Source of the DNA: Brachypterus glaber
Taxonomy: Eukaryota > Arthropoda > Insecta > Coleoptera > Kateretidae
Reading direction: 5' to 3'
Assembly (NCBI GenBank): GCA_958510825.1
Contig: OY294048.1
Span: 38,095,026 to 38,159,025 of the forward strand
Length of the DNA stretch: 64,000 bases
The first letter of the stretch is position 1, and each line of letters opens with the position of its first letter. The position numbers were made by a program, and so were the translations under genes. Shown here in pieces: positions 10,580 to 20,425 of the stretch. Under the pieces are notes generated by a model that saw only the letters and a program-made list of their open reading frames with translations, did no database searches and was not told the origin of the DNA.

Positions 10580-11842
10580 TTTCCAAGTATTTAGTTATAA
10601 TTTATTAATGTGTGAAGCAACCCGGGAGTGAAAGAGATTTTATGTAAAATTATATTGTCACCGGATATAAGCATATGTACCGAACTTTAGCTGTCTAAGT
10701 GGGTAAAAGGAGTTAACTTAGCCGCATGGGGGGTGATGGGGGGGTTGACGGTTGTTTTTTTTATAGTAAAATTTTATTATTATGGGATGAGTACGTAACT
10801 CAATTTTAATTTTAAATTAACTCACGTGGATAAAAAAAAGGTTTTTGATATTTTATATTAGATTATTTTGTTAGGGCAGATAAGCATGTATACCAAATTT
10901 CAGCTCTCTAAGTCTATTCTAAGTGGGTGAAAAAGCATTTGGCGAATTTGAGGACAAATATACCTACATATATACCTATATATATGGAAGTGAAGTGAAT
11001 AGAAGGGTTTTAAAAAGTACCACCTATTTTAAAATCAAAAAAGTTGTAAAGTTCAAGGGAAATCCTAGGCAAATAAAATTTATTTTAAATAAAAGAGCAT
11101 AAAAAATACATAAAGCACATTGTTTAATTAGTTAAATGCTGAATATTTTTAGGATACATTGTTGATAATTTAGCCCCAAATATAGGGGTTTTAGGAAATA
11201 TCTTCTAAACTATTAATCCTAGGATAAATAAAACTAATTTTATTTGAGAGTGCCAAAAAATGCATATGAAAATGTTTTTTACACCTTGTGATTGGGTGAC
11301 ATTGGTTTGTAAAAAAAGTTATATTCGCCAAAAAACTCAATTTTGGGTGTAAATTTTTAAGCTTAATTTAAAAAAAAATATTACTCCAAATTAATGGCAC
11401 TAAGATACAAAGTTAAACCTTTTTTGCTCTTTTATATAAAACTAATTTCATTTAATGTACTTTTCAATAAATTTTTTTAAGTATTCTTAATATATTAACA
11501 TTAAAATGTTAATAGCTTAGAGGTTATCCATCAAAAAACACATTTTAGGAATTTTAACAAACTTAAAAATTATACTTACTACAAAACTGCAGTTGAATGA
11601 AAGGTCCAACAGATAATATCTGAGTATTCTCTCCTATGTATTTTTTGGTGCTCTTTTATTTAAAACTGTAATTTCCGTAGGATTAACGGTTTTAAAAATA
11701 TTGTCTAAAAACCCCATTTTAGTAGTTTTAGGGGCATCTAAAAAATTTAAATTTAAGCTTTTTTATCGCCCCTGTATACAGACATATAATCTTATTCGGC
11801 ATAGGTATGTATTAAAGAAACTCAACAAAAATTAGAAATAAT
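10580..11842. other. Non-genic; two diverged copies of one motif block
   Basis: Blocks at about 10660-10760 and 10860-10960 share TAAGCATRTRTACC, CTCTAAGT and GTGGGTRAAA wording and look like diverged direct copies. The rest is AT-rich without signals. Confidence 0.35.
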
Positions 11843-12031
11843 TTAAAATTCTTGTTGTCCGACCCTGTTATTGTAATGAAAGTCCACCTCTGGTAATAAC
11901 TTAAATAATTCCTCCCTTTCACTTAAGTCAATTTCGAGGTTTGGAATTTTTTCGTCTTCGATGACTCTAAAGTATTCGACGGAGAAGTAAAAATCCCTAT
12001 AGGGTTTAGAAATAAAATTCACACACACCAC
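11843..12031 (-). other. Unrecognised open stretch of 62 codons
   Basis: The open stretch begins with a GTG, not an ATG, and has a charged C-terminal half (for example EIDLSEREELFKLLPEVDF). The bases just upstream (TTTAG on the minus strand) could be a splice acceptor. I do not recognise a family, no partner exon is evident, and repeats lie on both sides. It could be a transposon remnant. Confidence 0.2.
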
Positions 12032-12357
12032 ATAACTAAAATCAAAATTTAAATGTGTACCGCCTAGGCGGTAGGTATTTTTTGTTAAGATTTTTTTTTT
12101 AAAAGCACCTGCTTATAATATACATCCCCAAATTTTCTTCAGCTTGTAACCATCTGCCCATTAAATGCGCATTCTTTCCTCGGAGGCTGCCTGCTCGAGC
12201 AGGGTACTATGATCATAGCACCCGCGGGTATCAGATCTCTCTCCTAAGAGTCTTAAGAATGTTTGCGGCAAGGTCAGTGTATAGAATAAATTTATCGTTA
12301 GAATAAAGGTAATTACAGTAATGTATTACCTATTATATGTAATTGTCGATTATAAAC

Positions 12358-12920
12358 AGTCATCGGCGAATTTCCAGTGCTCGCATAGGCGCCGCGTCGA
12401 TTCTATCGTTGACGCGAGGTTTTAAATATTTACATTTTTATTTTCTTCGAAAAACATCGATATATTTACATATTTATAGTTAATATGTATATTCAATATT
12501 GTTGTGTGTAACAAATTAGTCGTCAAATGTTTCGATTTAGTGACCTTTATAAAAATTTTCCTCATAATTCGGCAAAATTATTCCGTAAGCCTATGTTTCT
12601 GTGTTTATTTTCAACGTTGATGAGCATTAATCGAAATAAATTCAGTTATGACTCATCAACGTTGAAAATAAACACAGAAACATTGGCTTACGGAATAATT
12701 TTGCCGAATTATGAGGGAAATTTTTATAAAGGTCACTAAATCGAAACATTTGACGACTAATTTGTTATACACAACAATATTGAATATACATATTAACTAT
12801 AAATTTGTAAATATATCGTTATTTTTCGAAGAAAATAAAAATGTAAATATTTAAAACCTCGCGTCAACGATAGAATCGACGCGGCGTCTATGCGAGCACT
12901 GGAAATTCGCCGATGACTGT
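12358..12920. mobile_element. Large palindrome, family F copy 1
   Basis: Both arms (about 260 bp) run from AGTCATCGGCGAATTTCCAG inward and are nearly perfect reverse complements. They include CGCGTCGATTCTATCGTTG and the block AACAAATTAGTCGTCAAATG. The loop (about 12625-12655) is itself a near copy, inverted, of the DNA just outside the right end (12921-12955: GAGTCATAACTGAATTTATT). No coding region. Confidence 0.8.
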
Positions 12921-13096
12921 GAGTCATAACTGAATTTATTCCGATTAATGATTATAAAATAGAAACAAGCCCTGAAGATATATAATGCTACGAATTTCAT
13001 TAATAATGAACAGTAGTAGGCGAATTTCCAGTACTCGCATAGGCGCCGCGTCGACTCTAGCGTTGAGGCGAGGTTTTAAATATTTACATTTTTATT

Positions 13097-14583
13097 TCTT
13101 TTTATCTTGATTTTTTTTAATGATTCCATTTAAACGAGTAAGGTGGGAAAAAAGTTATCGACAAATAAAAATTAAAAACTTTCATACTACGTTTCTTTGA
13201 TCTTTAAGCTAACATAATTTGCAGGTTTAAATTAAAAATGAATAGACCATGATTTTTTACAAGTACTTTTTTGACGGTATGTCATTTGATTCACTGAGCT
13301 CCCAGTACGGGGTACAGTGAATCACTGCAAGGAGTACAGTGAGTCAGGATGGGGTACAGTTAATCGTGATATTTAAATAAATTAAGTCAATTTATTAATT
13401 AAAAAAAAAATGTTTATTTTATATACCTACATAGTTAAATAAACTTAAATAAAACTCTTTGGTAACAAAAAACAAAATTTAAAATTAATTAACGTAGGTA
13501 AATCAAAACCTTATAAATGAAACTCTTAAGTAAGAAAAAAAAAACAAAAGTCAAAATAAAATAACGTAAATCAAGACCCTGTAAAACAATGATTGTATAA
13601 ACCAATTTTCAAAAAAATCATCACCACCCCTAAGGGGGTGGAGTTGGAAAAAATAATTTCAAGATTTAGTTTTAGCAACCTCAAAAACCCCCATATTCAA
13701 ATTTTCACGAAAATATTAAAAATATTTTAAAATATTTACCCCCTCACCCCTTCGGGGGTGGAGTTAGAATTTTTTTATTATCAGATTCGATTTCAACAAT
13801 ATTAAAAACCCTTATAATTAAATTTTCAAATTTTTGTAAACAAATATTGTTCTCGCTCGGGATTGTTTTTGGTGAATAATCCCGAGCGAGAACTTTTAGT
13901 AACATATCTGTATGCCAAAATCTCTAGCTTAAAGCGTTCTTAAGTTATCGTGCCCACAAGATTTTCCGACCAATCGACCAACAATTTTTTTTGCTTGAAA
14001 TTGATTTATATCGACATAAAACGTCATAAAACGCAAAAATACGTAAAAAAAATTTTTTTCACGAATACAGGGCTTTCCTAAATTTTGAAAAATTTTCAGA
14101 ATGGGAAAGCAAAATTCCTACAATAATTTTAATTATAAATATACAGGAACATTTAATCATAGTTGAGGCGCAGTGGATCATGAGCCACTGTGTCCAATCG
14201 GTCTTTGATTCAATATGTCCCCCAGTAACCAGACCAGTTCAAAGTGGACATAAAAAAACATACCAAATATCTGATAAATTTGTGTAAACACACTTATTTA
14301 AGAGTTAATAAAGAATATAAAAATGCCAAATTACACTGGAATTTACGTAAAAGTAGTACAAATATACGTAATTAACAAATTAATAAAAAAATACTTTTAT
14401 TATTTATTTTATGCAGCCACCTCTTCGCTTCAACATACGCCACGCAGGTTTGCCGGCAACTGACCCTTTATCTAGAGAAACGTCTTCTTAGCGTGCCATT
14501 AGAAATCGGCGTTTCTAAAACTAATATTGGTAGAGTTATAGTCAACGATTCATTGTGCCCAATGACTCACTGTGCCCCATGTT
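13097..14583. mobile_element. Inserted segment with inverted end motifs
   Basis: This DNA interrupts family F copy 2. Near its left part is GGGGTACAGTGAATCA, and near its right part TGACTCACTGTGCCCC, an inverted pair suggesting a transposon. It also contains a family B copy (13610-14125). No transposase is seen, so its class is unknown. Confidence 0.45.
13610..14125 (+). repeat. Dispersed family B, copy 2
   Basis: The first part (13610-13800) has two tandem units rich in CCCCTTCGGGGGTGGAGTT. The second part contains TCCCGAGCGAGAACTTTTAG and the block ending CGTCATAAAACGC, which match 6225-6580 (inverted) and 47480-48210 (direct). Confidence 0.65.
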
Positions 14584-14670
14584 CCCCTATATATAGTTAA
14601 TATTGTTGTGGGTAACAAATTAGTTGTCAAATGTTTCGATTTATAAATATTTCCCTCATAATTCGGCAAA

Positions 14671-15011
14671 ATTAGCCTAAAACTTTAAGGATGAATTTAA
14701 ATTAATCCTTAAATTTTAGTTTTATATCCCAAAATATTATAAGGAAACCTTTTTTTTTAACTCTTAACACCACGTAAATATAAACGAGGACACGACGTAA
14801 AAACAATTTTTTTCAAAAACATATTTTTTTCAATTTATTTTTCCTTTTACGAAAAAAAGAAACTTAAAAAAAAAATATATTTTTTTAAAACGAATTCTTT
14901 TGTGATTTTTTTTGATTTTTTTTTTAATTTTTTGTGTTTTTGATTTTTATGAACCTAGGGCTATAGGAGAAAGTATTATTTTGTTGTCAGCAGTATTTTT
15001 TTATAGTTTTA
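14671..15011. other. AT-rich DNA, nothing recognised
   Basis: Poly-A and poly-T rich sequence without a coding or structural signal. Confidence 0.4.
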
Positions 15012-15446
15012 TGATACACGGAAAGAAATTAGTGGGCTCTGCGCTATACATTATAAGATATTTGGTAACAGTGGCAAATTATAGTAATTTAAGCTATAGA
15101 TTATAAGGGACACAATAACTAATATTGTTAAAAATAAATTGGAAACGATTATATATATTACAGACACGATTATATTTATTACAGGCACTATTATAAATTT
15201 ACAGAAATTTTATTATATTATAAAAATTATTAGCACGGACAATAATTAAATCTATTTAAGCTATAAATGCCATACTATTTGTTATATTTTATTATTCCAT
15301 AAACAATTAAAGTATTTCATATAATTTTTTACACTGACTGCCATAATTGTAAGAGAAAGCCTTGTATTTATATAATAAGCGATTATAATTTGCTTGGTAT
15401 GTGTGTTATAGCGCTCCTAGCTATAATTTTTTTTTTCCGTGTATAG
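15012..15446. mobile_element. MITE with ACACGGAAA ends
   Basis: Left end ATACACGGAAAGAAATT and right end TTTTCCGTGTAT are inverted, and next to each lies GCGCTATA or TATAGCGC. The interior has tandem-like ATTATATTTATTACAG blocks. No coding region. Confidence 0.65.
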
Positions 15447-16020
15447 GTCAAACCAATTTTAAAAAGTTTTTCATTTGAAATATTGATTAGATACGTTAAA
15501 ACATGACATTCTATTTAACTATAGGGTAGTTACACTTGTTAATAGTAATAATTTATTTTTCTACAAAAAAAAACTTAATATACCTACTTAAGTAGTCTAT
15601 TAAGTTTTAATGTAGAATATTTTATTAATGTATCGTGGTACATGATTAGCATGTAGCTCTCGCTACTGCAGTCGCATACTTTTCTCTATAGGAAGGTCCA
15701 AAACCAAAAGAAATAGGGGATGGAACTAAATTTATTCATGTTTTGTTTAAAAAAAGAAAAAACGTGGTAAAAAATAAATTGAATTAAAAAAAACCTTTAA
15801 TTACTTTTTAAAAATTATAACTATGTAGTAACTGGAGTTTGCTGGGAAGTTAAAAAATATCATCTTAAATATTTATTTATGCTTATTTCAAGGCCCCTAG
15901 AACGGTAAGCTTTCTTTTTCTTCGCCCCAAAATTAGTAAAATAAGCCAAACCTTACTTAGGGAGAAATTATTTCGAAGTCAAAGTCTATGGTGACTGTAG
16001 TACCTATACTGCCCTTTTAA

Positions 16021-16260
16021 CACGTTCGCTGCCGACAACCCACCTGGTGGGTCCATTCCCTATTCATAGTCAATGACGAGAGCCCGCCTGGCGGGCTCAC
16101 TGTAGACTTGAATATAAGTAAAGTTGCATCGTTTTAAAGCTTAAACATTCCTCTACAAAATAAAATTAAGTTCACTTTCCAATCTCTACTAATAAAGCGT
16201 GAAATTTGATTTTGAACGCGACCGCTACATTCTATACAATTTTCGTCGGCAGCGAACGTG
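16021..16260. mobile_element. piggyBac-like MITE with TTAA duplications
   Basis: Inverted ends CACGTTCGCTGCCGAC and GTCGGCAGCGAACGTG are flanked on both sides by TTAA (16017-16020 and 16261-16264). TTAA target duplication is the signature of the piggyBac superfamily. The 240-bp interior has no ORF. It includes two short GC-rich hairpins, CCACCTGGTGG and GCCCGCCTGGCGGGC. Confidence 0.8.
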
Positions 16261-16337
16261 TTAAACTGGAACACAGTAACTCAATTTGTCAATAGCAGCG
16301 TTTTCAAAATATTACATCAAAGTTGACGTGAAAAAGT

Positions 16338-16886
16338 GGCAGACTAACATCTCTACTCTAAATTTCTCTACTCCCTAACATCCCTACTCCATAACATCCC
16401 TACTCCACAACAACTCTACTCCGTAACATCTCTACTCCATAACATCTCTACTCCGTAACAACTCTACTCCACACTATAGACACTCGATTAGCCACTTGTC
16501 TTAACTCAAAAGAATATTTGTCATGCTAAGTCACTGTCAAAAATGAATTCAGTTTATTAATTACTTATATATTAGTGCATGTTAAAAGTACGCGGTCATT
16601 GTTGCTTTTAGAATAATTCATTTATGATTGTTCTAGATTTGCATTTAAAGATAAACGTTTTCTAGGAAAAAAAATAAAATAATCTAGAAGAAGATTTTTT
16701 GTTCTTTGAACTGCTCATTTATTATTAAGTGGCTAATAAAGTGCATATAGTGTGGAGTAGAGTTGTTACGGAGTAGAGATGTTATGGAGTAGAGATGTTA
16801 CGGAGTAGAGTTGTTGTGGAGTAGGGATGTTATGGAGTAGGGGTGTTAGGGAGTAGAGAAATTTGGAGTAGAGATGTTAGTCTGCC
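16338..16886. mobile_element. hAT-like MITE with tandem-repeat arms and 8-bp duplication
   Basis: The ends GGCAGACTAACAT and ATGTTAGTCTGCC are inverted and flanked by an exact GAAAAAGT duplication (16330-16337 and 16887-16894). Eight-bp duplications are typical of the hAT superfamily. Each arm is an array of a roughly 16-bp unit of the form CTCTACTCCRTAACAT, with variants, mirrored in the other arm as GGAGTAGAGATGTTA. The unique centre (about 16490-16735) has no ORF. A tiny relative with the same ends lies at 43356-43405. Confidence 0.9.
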
Positions 16887-16998
16887 GAAAAAGTCGCTAT
16901 GCGACAAATGGAGTTACGGTATTCTAGCTTAACAGGGCAGTATAGATGATTAATAAAATTCAAATAATTTAAAAACAGAAAAATTATAAATATAACAC

Positions 16999-18023
16999 AC
17001 TGGCCTGGAAAGAATATTTAGCTCAACTTTCATATAACCCAAGTTTTTTTTCATAATTTAATTATTTAGAGCTTTGGCATCTTTTTAAGTGTCTATTCAC
17101 AGGCTCGCATAAGAACATAAAACATAACAATGCTATGCCGTGATTGGCTTGATGTGCCGCCATGTATCTTGTAAGCCAATAACGACATCGCGTTCTTATG
17201 TTTTATGTTCTTATGCAAGCTTCTGGATAGACCTTAAAATCAAATTTAAAAAAATCTATCGATGAGTTTTTTAGAAAAACGAATTTAATTTGTTTTAACA
17301 AAAAAAATATGATATTCAAAAATTATTTTAGATATTCAGATTTTACGTCAAAAAGTAAGAAAAAAGTTTCTATGAAAGTTTGTGTTAAATGTTTTTTTAG
17401 GGGAACTAGAGCACGTTTAAGGGGCATTTTTAGAATATTATTCACTTCATCTCAGGAACGGTTCAACTTATTGACTTAAAATTTTCATTGTAGTATGCAA
17501 CCAATAAAATATCATTTTATGACATAAAAAATTAAATGTTTAACCAGGGGACTTACAGTTTTGCAGATAAATTAAGAGGCCACCCATCTGGAGAAAAAAA
17601 TCATAAAAAATAAACCAATTTTTTTTACTTTTTGCTCGAGTTTTTGTTTGCTTAGAGTTTCAGGAGAGCTGTATTATACTGAATTAAATTTGTATATTTG
17701 TTTGCATACATAGAAAGTCTATAAAAAAATTTTGGATTAATATTGCCTTAAAGAAAAAAATAAAGAAGTAAAGTCACAATTGTGACACCCTGGAGGGTAA
17801 GGGTTAAAAAGCAATTTAGCTCAAACGTCCATAAAAACTTATTTCTTACTTTTTGACGTAAAATCAATAGAAAAAATAATTTTTAAATATGTTAAAACAA
17901 ATCAAAATCGTTTTTCTCAAAAACGCATCGAGATTTTTTTTTATTTGGTCTTAAAAAGATGCCAAAACCCTAAATAATTAAATTATGAAAGTTGAGCTAA
18001 ATGATGTTTCCAGACCAGTATTT
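16999..18023. mobile_element. Foldback element hosting a nested MITE
   Basis: The left part (TACTGGCCTGGAAAG-like end, then TTTAGCTCAACTTTCAT) is mirrored at the right end (ATGAAAGTTGAGCTAAAT, then CCAGACCAGTA). Inner arms (TTACGTCAAAAAGTAAG and CTTACTTTTTGACGTAAA) are also inverted. The left arm is interrupted by the family P element at 17095-17231. The interior lacks a coding region. Confidence 0.75.
17095..17231. mobile_element. Palindromic MITE, family P (copy 2), nested
   Basis: Arms such as CATAAGAACATAAAACATAA mirror each other, and the centre again has ATGCCGTGATTGGCTTGAT as in copy 1. TTAA occurs directly outside both ends, compatible with a TTAA target duplication within the host foldback arm. 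Confidence 0.7.
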
Positions 18024-18900
18024 TAAGTATTCATCTTTAAACTATATTGCATATTATGCTTCTTATTAATGTTATGTAAAAATTTTGAGTTTATCAGACT
18101 TTTTTACGTTTTTCATTTTTAATATTTTTTAGAACAATGGCGCCCCCTGTAAGATTTTTAGTTTTGAATCGATTTTTTTTCAAAATCGGTAAAAATATTT
18201 ATAGGTATCAATTAATGTTTTCCAAAACTCGTCTGTTTATAGGCCTTTTCCTTCTATTATTAATATTTTAAGCGCTTTTTCCTGAAAATTTCAGATCGAT
18301 GAGGCTACTGCGTTCTTGAGTTATTGAGTCGTTATTAAAAAAAAACGTGACATACAGATAGATGGACATACGGATTATTTCATGTTCAGAATGAAAGTAT
18401 ATGTATACAGATTTTTTTGCCTGTGTGGATTTTTGACGATTTTGGAAATTTGTAAATTATCGTATAATACGCTTCTAGTCACGTGTCGACGAAGAGTATA
18501 ATAATACTACTATTAAAACTAGTAAAAGTAACACTTAACACTTAAAGTTTATAATATAAAAGTTTACAATATAAAAGTTATTAAAGCATAAATATGTTTT
18601 TTGAACAATGAAATTTTCACATTTTTTCTTAATAATAAAAAAAAATAATAGGTATAATTTCATACCTTTATAACCACATATAATATTACAAATGAAAACA
18701 ATTTAAGAAAAACTCATAGACACACTTAATTAATAAAACTTTGTGTTTATAAAATAAGATGGTAGCGCGCTCATTATTACTAGTTTGTTAGGTTTATTTA
18801 AGAGATGTTGACATGTATTAAGCTTTTTAAGGCCTATTGCCCATTTGTTTGAAAAGGGGTTAGTTTGAATGGATATAATGGAATGGAAATAATAGTAGTT
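18024..18900. repeat. Non-genic; family A fragment at 18230-18480 (minus)
   Basis: 18230-18480 reads, on the minus strand, like the 5' half of family A: GAAATTTCC...AAAATCG, a CGTGAC block and the ACTCAAGAACG motif in reverse. The rest is AT-rich without signals. Confidence 0.45.
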
Positions 18901-18904
18901 TTCG

Positions 18905-19020
18905 TAACGAGTAAGCGACTTTAGTGCACGAGAATGAAGTTTTTTTGACGACGCGAAGCGAAGTTAAAAAATCATTCGAGTGCACTAAGGACTTGTCGCA
19001 AACGAGTGGCGAACAACATT
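18905..19020. repeat. Short palindrome with GCGAAGCG centre
   Basis: Inverted arms AGTGCACGAGAATGA / TCATTCGAGTGCACT surround a centre GACGACGCGAAGCGAAGT. Outside them CGTTACGAAAA-like and CGACTT/AAGTCG blocks continue the symmetry imperfectly. Similar loops occur at 38826-38945 and 53608-53714. Confidence 0.6.
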
Positions 19021-19321
19021 TTTCGTTCGATCTACAGTCCAGACTTTTTAAAAATGTATATTTTAAAGATTTATCTGTGTTTAATTTTGACATTTCAAAA
19101 TTTTATAAACGCCAAATGACTATTGTCAAAATGAATTCTATGTGTAATCGTTTGGATAAATGCGTGTGCACAGTTGTCATTTCATTCAAATATGCACTAT
19201 ATACTCGTGCGATAGAAAAATATCCTAACGAGGATATATAGTGAACATGCATTTTTCTTTATTTCGTGCACACTAGGTCGTACGAAATAGTTATTTATGG
19301 TACTAGTGGGTAAAGTAAAAA

Positions 19322-19387
19322 ATTGCCCATGAGAAAATTAACCTGCGAGGCGTCAGCCAAGCAGGTTAATTTTCGAGAGGGCAATAT
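19322..19387. repeat. Short palindromic repeat, family G (copy 1)
   Basis: ATTGCCCATGAGAAAATTAA and its near reverse complement enclose the centre CGAGGCGTCAGCCAAG. The same 66-bp unit occurs inverted at 60272-60339. Confidence 0.75.
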
Positions 19388-19514
19388 CGGTTTACGCATG
19401 AGTGCAAGGTTTTACCCAATAAATAGCTTAGAAATTAATATTTTTATTAAAAATTTTAATGACATTTACAAGAAAATAATTTGACAAGTGACAGTTAAGT
19501 GGGTAAAATAAATA

Positions 19515-20287
19515 CCGAGGTAGCAAGGGATGTTATATTACAAGAAATTAACATCACTTTTGGGTGTATTTTTAAACTAAATCATAACATCACATAATAT
19601 TGAAAAATAACATGTATTTAACATCACATTTGCAACGTAACACGTGTGACGTGACAACCATGTTATTTAATAACAAATATTTAGCAACGCTGTGAATATA
19701 TCGCATGTCACATATTAACGTGGATTTCACGTGAATGTCATGTTATTTTGCTTCTCACCGACGTTTGAAGCAAAAAAATCGATATAAAATGATGTTGATA
19801 GAGTAAATTATTATAAGGAAATTGTATACACATTATACGATTTCCAATGGATAGGGGGCTCTGCCGGGCTTCTCAAGACCACGGACACGGATTATATTCT
19901 CCGCTTAATCTGCAATTTCGTATTTAGAATCTATCTTTTTGAATCTGTGATTGTTTCAATTACTGATTGATTTTAATTCCGATTTTTTTATAGGGTTATA
20001 GCGTTTTTAATGGTTTTAATTTAGAAAAAGCTAATATCCTAGAATATTATTTAAATATTAAAGTACCAGTAACGGCATCCATAAGATATTAGATATAACA
20101 GGAATGTGGATTTATGATGTCACAAACACGTTATTTTCGGGATGTCATTGTGTGATGTTATTAGGGGCGGACTTAGGACATCCCCACCATGCTACATTCT
20201 TGTTAAATGAGACTACAATCTTAACATCACATGTCACATGTTAACGTGACTTTCACATGAATGTCATGTTATTTTGCTACCTGGGTA
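19515..20287 (-). mobile_element. Family C element, copy 2 (inverted)
   Basis: Nearly identical to 21057-21830 but on the opposite strand. It starts CCGAGGTAGCAAGGGATG and ends ATTTTGCTACCTGGG. It sits just upstream of the tetraspanin start-codon exon, presumably in an intron of the 5' UTR. TA follows the right end and precedes the left end, compatible with a TA duplication. No ORF. Confidence 0.85.
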
Positions 20288-20425
20288 ATTATCCACTCAA
20301 TAAAGTAAAAGCCACGCGGGGGTTATTATTGAGTTGATCTAATTAAAATAAAGCTGGTAATTGTCTCAGTATCTGTATGTATTGGATAAATGATATAATT
20401 AAAAGCAATTTGTTTTTTTTTCTAG

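Larger units (their letters stand above)
13016..14670. mobile_element. Family F copy 2, split by about 1.5 kb
   Basis: 13016-13096 repeats the outer arm of family F (GGCGAATTTCCAGTACTCGC). 14584-14670 resumes with the inner arm (TTAGTTGTCAAATGTTTCGA). The insert is 13097-14583. This half-element is single-armed, unlike copy 1. Confidence 0.65.
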
